From: Ancylostoma caninum | Taxonomy: Eukaryota > Nematoda > Chromadorea > Rhabditida > Ancylostomatidae | NCBI GenBank assembly: GCA_037903475.1 | Contig: JBAJFG010000150.1 | Coordinates: forward strand, 744,001-808,000 | DNA length: 64,000 nt | Reading direction: 5' to 3' | Shown here: piece by piece, positions 11,685 to 23,044 of the stretch | Layout of the letters: each line of letters begins with the position of its first letter | Position numbering within the stretch: position 1 is the first letter of the stretch | Notes under the pieces: model-generated | The model's database searches: none | Told to the model about the DNA's origin: nothing | Seen by the model: the letters and a program-made list of their open reading frames with translations, nothing else | Program-made: the position numbers and the translations under genes

Positions 11685-12451
11685 CACACCACACCCGTTC
11701 CTAGCCTTTTATATGATCTCACAATCACGATCATTGACCAATCGTAGAATTTCGTAACGGTCTGACACACATACTTACATACTTACATACATACAGACAC
11801 ACAAGTAAACAGGCTAAGCCCGTTATTATATAGAACCAGTCTGGCCGTCCGGCTGACGCCGGACTTCCAGACTTTTCCTAATGCTCGCTTCGCTCGCATG
11901 GCTTCATCTCTTCTTTATTCAAATAAAGTCACAGCTGTTCCACATTTTTGCTATAATGTGTCCCACACCCTTTCCATTGCTTTTTTTTTCATGTAAAAAT
12001 GCACTTATCAAAGATGATTAACCTTCTCGAAGCAATTTTATCATTTGCTCAACTGAAATAGCTTTTTGTAACTAAATATAACCGGTTCAACCTGAATTGA
12101 CCGCAGAAAATGGTCTATCATTCTTTGTTTGTTATAACTGGTCAAGTGATAAGAGTCAGTTAGAGCATATAAAAGTGGAGGGTGCGGTGTGTTCATAAAC
12201 ATATGAGAAGAGGAGAACGCGGGGGAGGACGTAAGGAGGAAGGATTCACACGGATTGCATACTAATCCGCGCAGTGGTCTGACATCTAGTTTTTTTTTAA
12301 CGATTGATGTTAGACGCCATCGAATCGATTTAACGAATATGGACCTAACTCATGACATTTCCCTGAGTAGTGGACACCGGCGCACCCCTCCTGCATCGGT
12401 AGATATATTTTCAGGCGCTCCTCCACCTTCGAGAGCAGGCGAAGCCCTATC
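11685..12451 (+). mobile_element. Junction and 5' flank of the long 50-bp array element
   Basis: 11700-11835 is the element 3' flank (pair of 2850-2960). 11838-11900 is the junction block: AGTCTGG..GTCCGGC-TGAC-GCCGGAC..CCAGACT forms a two-step hairpin (11838-11873) followed by TTTT, then GCTCGCTTCGCTCGCAT. 12060-12440 is the 5' flank (pair of 2340-2640). The order flank-junction-flank implies tandemly arranged element copies. Confidence 0.6.
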
Positions 12452-13812
12452 ACAGCAGTGGACCCGTCTCCCCCCACTTTGGGCGCCGGCGCACCCTTAT
12501 CACGGTGATGGACCCGTCTCCCCCCACTTTGGGCGCCGGCGCACCCTTATCACTGTGATGGACCCGTCTCCCCCCACATTGGGCGCCGGCGCACCCTTAT
12601 CACTGTGGCTGTGGTGGACCCGTCTCCCCCACATTGGGCGCCGGCGCACCTTTATCAGAGTGGTGGACCCGTCTCCCCCCACTTTGGGCGCCGGCGCACC
12701 CTTATCACGGTGATGGACCCGTCTCCCCCCACATTGGGCGCCGGCGCACCCTTATCAGGGTGGTGGACCCGTCTCCCCCCACTTTGGGCGCCGGCGCACC
12801 CTTATCACGGTGATGGACCCGTCTCCCCCCACTTTGGGCGCCGGCGCACCCTTATCACGGTGATGGACCCGTCTCCCCCACACTGGGCGCCGGCACACCC
12901 TTATCACAGTGGTGGACCCGTCTCCCCCCACATTGGGCGCCGGCGCACCCTTATCACTGTGGTGGACCCGTCTCCCCCACATTGGGCGCCGGCGCACCTT
13001 TATCAGAGTGGTGGACCCGTCTCCCCCCAATTTGGGCGCCGGCGCACCCTTATCACAGCAGTGGACCCGTCTCCCCCACTTTGGGCGCCGGCGCACCCTT
13101 ATCACAGCAGTGGACCCGTCTCCCCCCACTTTGGGCGCCACGCACGCTTATCACGGTGATGGACCCGTCTCCCCCACTTTGGGCGCCGGCGCACCCTTAT
13201 CACAGTGGTGGACCCGTCTCCCCCACTTTGGGCGCCGGCGCACCCTTATCACAGTGGTGGACCCGTCTCCCCCCACTTTGGGCGCCGGCGCACCCTTATC
13301 ACAGCCATGGACCCGTCTCCCCCCACATTGGGCGCCGGCGCACCCTTATCACAGTGGTGGACCCGTCTCCCCCCACTTTGGGCGCCGGCGCACCCTTATC
13401 ACAGCAGTGGACCCGTCTCCCCCACTTTGGGCGCCGGCGCACCCTTATCACAGTGATGGACCCGTCTCCCCCACTTTGGGCGCCGGCGCACCTGGTGGAC
13501 CCGTCTCCTCCCACTTTGGGCGCCAGCGCACCTTTATCAGAGTGGTGGACCCGTCTCCCCCACTTTGGGCGCCGGCGCACCCTTATCACGGTGATGGACC
13601 CGTCTCCCCCCACTTTGGGCGCCGGCGCACCCTATCACGGTGATGGACCCGTCTCCCCCCAAATTTGGCGCCGGCGCACCCTTATCACAGTGGTGGACCC
13701 GTCTCCCCCACATTGGGCGCTGGCGCACCTTTATCAGAGTGGTGGACCCGTCTCCCCCACTTTGGGCGCCGGCGCACCCTCATCACAGTGGTGGACCCGT
13801 CTCCCCGTTCCG
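12452..13812 (+). repeat. 49/50-bp GC-rich minisatellite, about 27 units
   Basis: The unit is GTGGACCCGTCTCCCCCCAC / TTTGGGCGCCGGCGCACCCT / TATCACAGTG, with five or six C's giving 49 or 50 bp. CAGTGG, CAGCAG and CGGTGA variants alternate. It shares GGACCCG, CCCCAC-TTTTGG-CGCCGGCGCACCCTTATCAC with the 59-bp array, so the two are related. Reading frames of up to 281 codons exist but shift with the 49/50 length changes. Confidence 0.95.
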
Positions 13813-13952
13813 GTACTGGTAAATTAAACCTGCTCGACCGTTACGATATCGCAGATATCAACTAATGTGTTATCGATGTTAGTTCACCGCTCAATACTGA
13901 TTCGGAAACTGAATGGACTAATTTCGTAACGCTCTGACACACACGTACACTC

Positions 13953-14202
13953 AAGGGTAATTTATACTAGCTGCGTGCGTCAGTCGCGCATCAGTCGCAC
14001 GCATCCATTTGCAAGGGAATTTCCATGAAGACCGGTCATCATGACATGTGCATCCTCAATGAAAAGAAAGCGCGGCCGCCGCGAGGCCTAAACGCGTGCG
14101 TCTGGGCTGCGACTGCGATACGACTGTGATGCGACTGGGCCCTATTCTTCATCATATAGACGCACGCGCGTCAGTCGCACGCATCCAGTATAAATTGCCC
14201 TT
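13953..14202 (+). mobile_element. MITE of the AAGGGYAATTTATACT family, complete
   Basis: 250 bp. The start AAGGGTAATTTATACTAG and end AGTATAAATTGCCCTT are inverted, extending about 27 bp through GATGCGTGCG. The interior carries GACGCACGCGCGTCAGTCGC-type short palindromes near both ends. Noncoding. Relatives lie at 7655, 8577, 10796, 30345 and within the 37.6-39.1 kb inverted repeat. Confidence 0.8.
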
Positions 14203-14299
14203 CACAGACAGACAGACTAAGCGCGTTATTACTCAGACAAAGATGTCAGGACATGCGGAGGACGATGGCCCTCATTTCTTAAGGAAGTCCATGGTCATG

Positions 14300-14510
14300 C
14301 AGTGACCGCCTGCTTCGGGATATGCGAAGGAGGTAGTCGAGGGGTGCGATCTAAGCCCGAAAAACCACCGGGACTTGCGCAGGATGTATTCGGGGGGAGC
14401 GACATACCTCCGAACTTTGATAAAAGTCTCGGATGGGTGCGGAGGAACATGGCAGGTAATCCGAGAACCCCCCGAGGTCAGACGTCACAGAGCTGTGAGT
14501 TCTGCCTATT
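14300..14510 (+). repeat. SINE-tail-like repeat
   Basis: The CGGGACTTGCGCAGGATGTA region resembles 16090-16140 (CGGGACTTGCGGAGGACTGT). No open frame of note. Confidence 0.35.
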
Positions 14511-15934
14511 TTCCCACTATTTGTTGTACTGCATTCCATCCTTCTCCTATAATAACGTATGATACGCTTTTTATAGTCATAATTACTCTGGAATTCTCTC
14601 TTATGGTAATGTTTGTCATATTCACTGCAAAAACGTCATATTCACTGCAAAAACGGCATCCATTGTTTAATTCTCTAAAGTGTCTCTTTTACAATTTGAG
14701 CGGACTTCCTACTCATAAAAGCATCTATTTTGGTTCCTGCCACAGAATATAGCGCTTTTAACACTGTGTGTCCTAACAGCAACAAAGTCTTACCTCAGAA
14801 ATCGTTTTTGAGATTTTTATGGTGAGAAAGTCAGTGTGAGCTGGCGTGAACGATGGTATACATAACAGACCTCAAAAAGGGTGACCCTGTTTTTAAGGGT
14901 CTACTGCTGAATCACCACTTCCTTATGTTGCTTGGAGAAATGAAGGGTCAACACCAGAACTGACTCAAACCTCAGTTGAGTTGAGTCCACTGTTGCCTAT
15001 ACGGACTCCAGGCCTCGCTGTTTCCGCACCAGGCTATGGGTTACGCCTGATCAGATTACAGATGTGAACTGTAGCCTGACCAGGAAGCCAGTGTTGCTTG
15101 AGGAAATCGAGAGCTGAAGCTTTCTAATACTTTTCTATAACGTCGAAAATTGTGCACTTTTGCAATCAGAAAGATTTTCTCTATATTAACGTACAAATCG
15201 AAACCTGCCGCAAGTATGCACCACTGGGGGAATACCCTTAGTGATACTGTTGTTTAGTCTTCAAGGCCATAGATATGCCATAAGGTGGCTAAGCCCACGA
15301 AACCAGCGTGGAGTTGCTCGTCTCTGCGATTTTTCAAGGTAGATTTCCATGGGTTTCATGAGACATTACATCGTATGGGATCATACTATTTGAAATTGGG
15401 TGGACGTTTCATGCATATAATGCACATTTCCTCACTGACCCACCCTTCAATGAGAGTTAAAAATTAGTTTGAATAAAAAAAAATAGTAGACGGTCAATGA
15501 GCCGATATTTTGCCGCAAAATTTTCGTCATGTTCGTGATCAGAAAACCTCAGTGGGCACGTACTCACGTACTCACCCCGATCAGAAACGTAAAACAATGA
15601 ACGTAAAACAAACAACGTAAAATGAATGGTTTAACCTATAATTTTATACGAAACTGTAGATATATTTGTGTTTGCCGTATCAAACAAAATAAACATGCCG
15701 TATCGAACAACAATAGACATGCCATCATCAATTTCAGGACAAAATTAAGCAAAAATCAATGAAATCGGTGTGAAGGGTAAAGCAGTCCACAGTTCTTGGC
15801 GGAAAGGGTGCCAAAATCTCCACAGGCTCTTGGGAGTTATGTATTCAACGTTTGGTAGTGATTGGGTAGATAGAGATCTGTAACATTCCCTTCTCTTGGC
15901 AATGCAGTGTGATAAAAACATTAGTGGATGCCTC
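14511..15934. other. Unassigned, no gene recognised
   Basis: Contains a 21-bp tandem doublet (CGTCATATTCACTGCAAAAA twice, 14607-14655) and otherwise mixed A/T-rich sequence. No protein pattern or terminal inverted repeats recognised. Confidence 0.4.
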
Positions 15935-16270
15935 GAGTAGTCCCTCGGCTGTGGGCACGGATAGAGCAGAGGTAAAGCGGCGGACTGTGAAGCAATCGAA
16001 GAGCAATGGTAAATGATCGGTAGGTCAGTTCGGAATCCTCGCTCGGTAGTGGGGGTGATAAGTTTTGTTCAAAAACCCCATTCGGGACATGCGGAGGAGG
16101 GAATCGGGACTTGCGGAGGACTGTATCGGGACTTGCGGTCTGTAACAGACCGGGTCTCCTGACCAAGTCCTCCGGGTGTCCTGCAGTAGTCCTACGCATG
16201 TGTGCGATACTTTGTCTGAGTATAAGTAGTGATGATAAGCTACTAAGATTAGAAGTTCGTTTTAATAGCC
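15935..16270 (+). repeat. tRNA-like SINE candidate
   Basis: It has GCACGGATAGAGCAGAGG (A-box-like), GCGGCGGACTGTGAAGC and GTCAGTTCGGAATCCTC (B-box-like), followed by CGGGACTTGCGGAGGA repeats. The arrangement fits a tRNA-derived SINE. The head is diverged from the 9073-type segments. Confidence 0.4.
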
Positions 16271-16274
16271 AATC

Positions 16275-17163
16275 TTAAAGGCAGTGTCTCATCTCATGAA
16301 TGGTCACGGGTAAAATGGAGTTGTGGGGGGCACTTGGTATTAGCCGATAATATGACCTGTCCTACACGTTCTGACTTGTTTGCATTTCACGTAACTACTG
16401 TATATTAAAGGCAGGGGGCCACCTCATTCCGTTGTTGGAGTTAAAGACATATCCTAGGCCTTCTGGTCATGTTGATCCCAGTAATGTACATCAGCAGACT
16501 CAAAAGTGACAAAAGCTCCATTTTTGAAGCGGTCGAAATGGCTACATTTTTGGAGCCCGGAGGCGGATCGCTCCAAAAATCCGATTGCTGTGCTGGCTGA
16601 CTGCCACGGTTACCGCGGTGGCCAACGAGTCTTGGCGTGTTCAACCGATAAGATCAACGGTTCCACACGTCAACTCGGGTTAGCAAACTGTTACAGACCT
16701 CGTCCAGGAAGACGGGTTTAAACACTATTTTGAGGCAATTTACCTAAACCGCTGGATTCAGCGTGTGGAGGAGATGTGGAATCTGCCATTATCTCAACCT
16801 CGAATATGAGGTGGACCTCTGCGTTTAAGAGAGCTAACAAGTCAGAGGGTTCTGAACGTGTCAGCTATCAAGTCTGAACGTGCAGGACAGGTCATATCAT
16901 CGACTTATACCAAGTGCCCCCCCCCCAACTCCACTTTGCCCACATTGCCGTGTTGGAAACATGCCGCGCCCCTCCGCAGGCCTCAGCTACGGAATGAACC
17001 CTCTCGTCCACTGGCAGAGAATTTCGAAATTCTCGGCCAAAGGAACTTGTAACATATAGGGTTTTCGACGTTTCCGTGAATCTTAAAGTACATCCTTGTG
17101 CTCAGCGGCTCGACTGACGTGGGAATTTCGAACGCGGCCTTTGAGGTGAGACACTGCTATTAA
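16275..17163 (+). mobile_element. piggyBac-type MITE with TTAA on both sides
   Basis: TTAA (16275-16278) then AGGCAGTGTCTCATCTCATG. The right end GAGGTGAGACACTGCTA is followed by TTAA (17160-17163), so the termini are imperfect inverted repeats. 881 bp between the duplications, no transposase. It contains a younger nested element (16409-16824). The interior 'ATATGACCTGTCCTACACG' and 'TCGACTTATACCAAGTGCCC' blocks recur near 36785-36945. Confidence 0.7.
16409..16824 (+). mobile_element. Nested TTAA-flanked MITE with a matching empty site
   Basis: Begins AGGCAGGGGGCCACCTCATT after TTAA (16405-16408) and ends AATATGAGGTGGACCTCTGC before TTAA (16825-16828). The related sequence at 36838-36860 reads ACATTAAGAGAGCTAACAAG with one TTAA, an unoccupied site. 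An inverted copy sits at 61580-61978. Confidence 0.8.
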
Positions 17164-17370
17164 CTTCTCAGATTCGCTTTTTCGACCTTCCTAGCGAGGG
17201 AAATCGTCCAATCCGGTGTCCAATTTAGCCTTCAAAATATGGGTTTTTGATCGTTTTTTTTTCTAGATTTCGAAGATATCGTTGGAATTAGCGCGTCGAG
17301 TGGGACTGGATTCTGTTAATATCCCGATACCTATCATGAGGTGATACACTTCCTGCGAGGCAGAAGTCGA
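17164..17370 (+). repeat. Dispersed repeat shared with 37230-37424
   Basis: CTTCTCAGATTCGCTTTTTC and CTATCATGAGGTGATACACT align with CTTCTCAGCTCCGCTTTTTC and CATCATGAAGTAGAACACTG. A poly-C run (17466-17481) lies just beyond. Confidence 0.5.
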
Positions 17371-17922
17371 AATCGATTGTTTGATACATATCTAAAAGTG
17401 TAACTCTGAAACTCTGCAAGACTTTGATGCGCGAGGTCCTGGTTAGTGTGGAATTATATGTACCTCCCCCCCCCCCCCCCCTCTGGACTGCCATTAAGTT
17501 CCTGTATCTGACGAAAGCTATCCTCATAAGGAACGGATGGAACCCGGATGCCTAATTCTCGCTCTCGTCATGGAGAGGAAATACTCAACAGCGCCACAAC
17601 CTTAAGAACCTAAGCAACTGTAGAAAAGATACGCATGTAGAAAAAAAAACGCACCGTGCCGGATCGTTTGTTCACTCCAACTGCTTTTCTAGGATAGTTC
17701 GAACTGTCACGTCTGCCTTGCTTACTGGGATAGTTGAAGCTATCTGATGCTGAAGTCAACAGATTTCCAAGGTAAATGTCCGCAGCGAAATTCTGATTAG
17801 TTCAGTACACGAGGTTTTACCTCTTGCCATTGTTGCACACCGCTGAAGAATGAGCACTAACCTTCCATGCAATGAATACCGTTATCGGAATTGGGATGAT
17901 ATCTTGACCGTTATCCAAATAG
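17371..17922. other. Unassigned, no gene recognised
   Basis: Includes a run of about 16 C's, otherwise unremarkable. Confidence 0.4.
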
Positions 17923-18939
17923 CTCTGAACTTTCGTACCACGGTGGGCCCACCGTTATCCCATGGTTAATGTTCGGCACATCAACCATGGGCAAACAGTG
18001 GGGCCACCGCGGGCTATTCGTGGGGCCACTCTGGGGTAACTAGGGATTTACGAGGGGGACCTGGGAGATTTACATGGGAAAACTGTGGGATTTCCATGAA
18101 GAAACTGGGGTATTTCCTGGGATCTTCCAGGGTTTAATCGGGGTATTTCCGAGGGTTAATCAGGGCACTTCCAGAGGTTAATCGGGGTAATTCAACGAGT
18201 TAGGCGGGGGTCATCATGCTCTTCCGCCCACATTCTCATCGTGTCCTGATCGCCTTTTTCTGGATAAACACCACATAACAGCATAGCGATTTCCAACATA
18301 TTGGCATTTAAAAAACAGTACAATCATGAGTGCAACAGAACAACAATGTTTCGCGAGTGCAGCGAAACCAAGGACTTTGCATTTCCATGTGGCCTGAATA
18401 TGAGCAGGATTTTCATCCACTTGGAACGAACATTTCGGAGGTTATCTACTCACGTGCTTGGACAGGCCTTCTTCCTCGTGAAGAAGTCAGAAGGGATGTA
18501 CGATATTTGAACATTCACTAGTGTCGACTCAATTACTCCTCTTCTAACAGTTACGATATGTGCCCACTGACTACGGCAAAGAATACCTAAAAGAGCTAGT
18601 ACTGAAGTAAGCACTGAAACAAAATCCTCACATCATCAAGGAGAGTCCGCATCATACTTTTGCTACAGTCGTTTACGCCGTGTGCCGTGCCGGAGTCTCT
18701 TAGTAGAAGTCCAGAGGAACTCAACACACGCGGAAGCGGAATCGGATGAATGGATTGGAACCAGCAAACACAATGAATGATGATGTTTTCATCAAATACC
18801 TATGTCATTCTGCAAACACGCTCCCGCTGGGCAGGTCTTTAGGGTCTTTTTCAGGTCAGGGGGATAACGGTGGGCCCACCGTCGGTTGGGGGTCCACCGT
18901 GGGATAACGATGGGCCCACCGTGGTACGGAAGTTCAGAG
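17923..18939 (+). mobile_element. 1.0-kb element with 45-bp inverted termini
   Basis: The left terminus CTCTGAACTTTCGTACCACG continues GTGGGCCCACCGTTATCCCA. The right terminus, reverse-complemented, reads CTCTGAACTTCCGTACCACG then GTGGGCCCATCGTTATCCCA. Each terminus contains the palindrome CGGTGGGCCCACCG or a one-base variant. No transposase; internal short repeats at 18055-18200. Target duplication not clear. Confidence 0.65.
18055..18200 (+). repeat. Degenerate 25-30 bp tandem repeat
   Basis: Repeated GGGGTATTTCC / GAGGGTTAATC-type phrases, about five units with spacing drift. Confidence 0.55.
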
Positions 18940-19070
18940 TTGACTGTTATCCGAATTGTTGGCATCTCAGAATGGAAGTGAGAAGTGATCATTTTTGTCC
19001 AGTGGTCCTGATGCGCGCAGGAGAGCTCACCAAAGACATTTCGGCGTCATTCATCTTCCACGCGCCCTAG

Positions 19071-19325
19071 ATCTTTGAAAAGGTCTTCTGGACTGAAACT
19101 TTGCAAATAGGGGTTATTTGAGGTGCTGAATACGAATATTATATCCATTGTACTGTAACACTTTTTGTAGGGTCACGGTAGCTGTACAACCTCATACTAC
19201 TGAGCACCTACCGTAACTCTCCAAAGTGGCATTACAGTGCAAAATGGATACGATATTCGTGTTCAGCACCTCATGCAACCCCCTTATGCAAAGTTTCGGT
19301 CAGAAAATTTTTTTTTGAAGAGTTT
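19071..19325 (+). mobile_element. Foldback MITE, GGTGCTGAAYACGAATAT family
   Basis: The left half (TGAAACTTTGCAAATAGG, GAGGTGCTGAATACGAATAT) is the imperfect reverse complement of the right half (ATATTCGTGTTCAGCACCTC, CCTTATGCAAAGTTTCGGTC), giving arms of about 100 bp. A second copy is at 55080-55475. Confidence 0.7.
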
Positions 19326-20044
19326 GGGTTCATGATGGTTGAATAGTACCCATTTTCTAGTGCCCTGTCAATGGGGTCCTGGCTTGGATTCATGGAACTT
19401 TGGCCACGCAATCCAGCAGTGGTTGTCGTGATTAGCTGTCCTATGGATCATCGAACGTTTGCAGACGCACATTTGAATAACCTGGTTCCGTCTGGTTACA
19501 CGATCATGAGTACTAGCTCCAAACATGACAGCCGCGGTGAGGTGGCCGAGTGAGCAACGAATCGAACGAAGTTAATGCAGTAGTTCTTGCAGTGGTGCAC
19601 GTATCTGATGTGTTTTAGTGGTTAGAAATACTCGAAACAAGTTTAAAAGCCTTAAGTTTAAAAATGTAAGGAAAGTCGCGCCGACGCGGTTCAAACCCCT
19701 GACTTCCTGCTTGATAGTCTGATGTGCTATCCACTCGGTCACCTCTCCACCGATGCCATTCTAGGTCCATCATCTCATAATCAGATGAAACCAACTTATT
19801 CAAAGATGGGTCTTTATACACTCCATGGTCCCAGAAAAGGTAATCAAGGTAAGCCCAGTTGTTTTGAGTGGTCAAAGGTCCATAAATCCCAGCTCTACAT
19901 GGAGTCCTCTGGCAGTGCAATATAGAAATTTTTGGCGCACCCTCCTGATCGCACCAGGACCATTGGGCAAAATGATATGTATACACCAACATCATCTTAG
20001 ACAGTACCTCTGTATGTGCTTGTTTCATTTCGATCCCCGGGGTT
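19326..20044. other. Mostly unassigned, contains a tRNA-like segment
   Basis: Minus strand 19681-19750 reads GGTGACCGAGTGGATAGCAC (A-box-like) and AGGGGTTTGAACC (B-box-like). The T-stem does not pair, so it is not a working tRNA. A half-match (GAGGTGGCCGAGTGAGCAAC) lies at 19541-19560 on plus. No protein gene seen. Confidence 0.4.
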
Positions 20045-20890
20045 AGCCTCGTGCACTTCCCCTGTCAGGCACTTCATGCGGCCGGCCCGCTCTACCATTA
20101 CCGGCCGGGGAATCACCAGGTTGGAGCCCGGCCGGAAATGGTAGAGAAGGCAGGCCGGCGGTGGGCTTCCGCCCAGCCGGAACTGCTCCAAATCGAGCGA
20201 GTACAGCCGCAACTGCTCAAAATCGCGTGCTCAGGACAAATTTGCCTAACTACCCCTCAAAGGGCAGCAAGTAGTGTTACAACCCCTGGCAGTTTGACGT
20301 CCGGTTGCGCAGTGCCTCGCACAGAAGAGCTCCGGGCTCTACGACAGCTGTGAATGTGTAGTGATAAGAAAGCAGCACAAATCAGCAAATTGAAATTGAA
20401 TAAAAATTAAAAATTAAAGAAATTCTCATCAGGGATTGGAAAAGGTGCCTCTTTGCAAATCTCTCACCTGTTTTCGCAGTGCTAGCTTTTTCTACCACCG
20501 ATTGGAATCAAACCAACCTGAGCTTTGTTTCTGGCTGTTTGATAATCTGCTGCTTTACCCACTCGGCCATCCGTGCTTCTGATCTGTCTCTTTCGGCTGA
20601 TACCTTCATCCCCTATCACTTCCCCACTATCACTAACAGACCATTCCGAACGGGTTGGTCAGAATGCTACCATCTCAGACATTCGAGGGGGTCGACTGCA
20701 GGTAGAAAAGGGGTCCACCCCCAGTTGTACCTGGGGGTGGACCCCAAATCGTAAGGCACCTACCCCCACATATGGCCGACGTTCCCCCACGTGCCCCCAC
20801 AGACGTCATCCCACGTCCCCCGGTCGACGTCCCCCCACGTGCCCCCGGCCAACGTCCCCCACGTGCCCTCAATGCTACCCCCGACGTCTA
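20045..20890. mobile_element. Element with tRNA-like core and GC-rich motif arrays
   Basis: The core 20400-20700 aligns with 31085-31330: TCTCATCAG, GTGCTAGC, the tRNA-like segment and CATTCCGAACGGG. On the minus strand 20495-20577 has the A-box-like GGATGGCCGAGTGGGTAAAG and a weak B-box GGTTTGATTCC. The left side has repeated CCGGCCGG phrases (20080-20180). The right side has a hairpin GGGGTCCACCCCCAG..CTGGGGGTGGACCCC (20709-20744) and then a CACGTG array. Outer termini were not resolved. Confidence 0.45.
20745..20888 (+). repeat. Degenerate array of GACGT-CCCCCACGTGCCCCC
   Basis: Four CACGTGCCC hits and five GACGT(C/T) hits in about 140 bp, with spacing near 30 bp. C-rich on plus. Confidence 0.7.
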
Positions 20891-21620
20891 GAACTACAAC
20901 ATTTAAGCTGAAATTGATCGCTGCTTGCTTAGCGAAATTGAGTATCTTTTTTCGTAATTATTTTTTTATAATTATCAAATATGGAACTAGATGAGAATCC
21001 TGGACGAATGGATCAGAAATCCCAGTCCATCTTGATATTATACTCCTACTCCACAATTATCGTCCTTATTAAATGCGAAACATGACATGACATCGTCAAC
21101 AATATTTCTGCATTGAAAGACTTGCATCAGATACAGTCTTCGCCAGTACTCCTTTATCAATATGTACTCTAGATTTACTGTCAGAGACTTCCTTACTATT
21201 GTCACTTGATTATGTCTTCTGGCCATGTACTGTCCCCCCCCCCTCATCCACACGGACGTCCTCATCTCAAAATGCTTCTCAATCACTGCGATGACTTCAG
21301 CCAACAAACTTGTTTAGAAGCATTCTGTTTATATTTATTCCAAGTACATCGTGTACGGCGAAGAAGGCGCCGACGCCTGGCTACCTAGATGGACTTCTTA
21401 ACACATTCGTGACAATGTGCTCAACCGGTCGACACGCCGGTGCTACGCGTCTGACTGCGTGCAAAATCGGTTGAGCACAACCACGTGCTTAAGGGACCGC
21501 TCGTGTTCCACGCGGCACATCATGCCAAGGATGACAGGTCGCGAATGTGTTAAAAATACATATAGATGAGGTGACACCAGCTCGGAAGAGTGGTTTTGTC
21601 GACTTATTCTTCTGTAAGAT
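20891..21620. other. Unassigned, no gene recognised
   Basis: Mixed composition with a short run of C's near 21235. No recognisable coding region. Confidence 0.35.
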
Positions 21621-21624
21621 TGAA

Positions 21625-21855
21625 TTGGCCGACCGGCCGGCCGGAAGGTTATCATAGTTGATCAGACCGGCCGGAAGGTTGTAATGGTCGACCGGCCGGC
21701 CGGCTATGAAACAATCCCCGGCCGGTCGTAGGTGTGGTAGAGCTGCCGGCCGGTAATGGGCTGATGCCCGGCCGGTATACGGTGGTGGGCTGAACGCCGG
21801 CCGGTGATTAGCAGCGGCTCGGCCGGTGAGCACCTACTGGTCGGGGGGCCGGCCG
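21625..21855 (+). repeat. GGCCGG motif cluster, spacing about 30-35 bp
   Basis: About ten GGCCGG or CCGGCC occurrences, several as GGCCGGCCGG. They are separated by variable 15-25 bp containing GGTTGT-ATGGTCGA or GGTGGTGGGCTGA phrases. It reads as a decayed tandem array. Confidence 0.7.
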
Positions 21856-22865
21856 CACCAAGTGCCTGAGAAGTGTTTGAGATAGTTATCATTCTTTCGA
21901 AGATAGTGGTGATGTTGCATTCTCGCCGTATGAAATTGCTGAAAAGTGTGTAGTGAACAAATTTGAGCAAGAATTTCGTTTTCGCTATGTCGGCTTTCCA
22001 AGATTTTTGCTCGTTTCAGAGCTTCGTTGGTGAGGTCTGCGTTCTATAACTTGATGAAGAAATAGTTCAACTCCATTCCTTCTCAGGTCTGATGGGAGAG
22101 TAATTGCTAAAGTGTTCAAGTCTCCAAAATTTTGAGCTTGATCATAAACCAAGCTCCCATGAATGGTGAGTATTTAGTTTGAAGGCTTTTGAGATGTCAA
22201 CAGATTCTGGACCAGATCGACGCGCTTGCTCTAGCAGTGTGAGTGAAATGTCCCAAAAAGGCCGAAAACCTCTTCCACGGAGAGCAACCAATTGTAGGTT
22301 GTACCATCCGTCAATGCGTTCCCGAACGTAAAAACACAGTAATTACTGTTCATTTTCGATGAGCTATTGATCATTTCTAACAGTTGGCCCGGAAATTCAA
22401 AAATTAAGAGTTGTTAAAAAAGAAAGGCTCCACGGCTTATGAAGATTGTATTACTATGCAATTCTCGAGGACGATCACTTAGGCGGGACATTACCTTTCA
22501 GGCCCACTATAAGACCAGTACCTCTCGAAGATAGTGGGAAGCATTCTGCTGTTTTGTCAATTAAGGTAATCTGCTATATTTCAGAGGTACCAATGTATGA
22601 CCCACATGGGTACACGGACCAACATTGTGAACACGTTCTTCCATTATTTCCTTCAACCTGAAGTTTGTCTTATATGCGTCCAGTTCCTTATACAATGAAT
22701 GTCTTTTCCAGCTAAAAATTCGAAATATAGAAAAAGGACAGCCTTTCTTCAATTCTACTTTCGGAAGGCAAAATCTCCACATTGCTAGGCAAAATCTCCT
22801 TATGGACTGCTCATTTGTATGGAAAGATCAGCCAGAATAAAATAAATTTGGATCTAATTGTTATG
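21856..22865. other. Unassigned, no gene recognised
   Basis: A/T-rich, no protein pattern, repeat or terminal inverted structure recognised. Confidence 0.4.
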
Positions 22866-23040
22866 TGTATTATCCGTTTGTAATCGCAGAAATCTAATGG
22901 AGTAGGAGGCGGTGAGTACCGGTGCTGTTCGGAGCATTCCAAAAAGCGCGCGGCCCGTCAGCTAATGGGTGCACGACTAGTCCGCTTTCAATCAGAAGCT
23001 GATCGCCCGCGCACTCAGTTGCTGACCAGTTTCAATCTCT
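22866..23040 (+). repeat. Dispersed repeat, copy 2
   Basis: Counterpart of 850-1060 in the same orientation (GCTGTTCGGAGCATTCC, CCAAAAAGCG). Confidence 0.6.
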
Positions 23041-23044
23041 TACT

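Noticed and set aside
12452..13812. CRISPR-like array
   Set aside because: Units are contiguous with no unique spacers, and the context is eukaryotic.
12452..13865. Proline-rich protein frames up to 281 codons
   Set aside because: Frames shift with 49/50-bp unit length and arise from the minisatellite.
19681..19750. Functional tRNA gene
   Set aside because: A- and B-box-like sequences exist, but the T stem and acceptor stem do not pair; treated as tRNA-derived.
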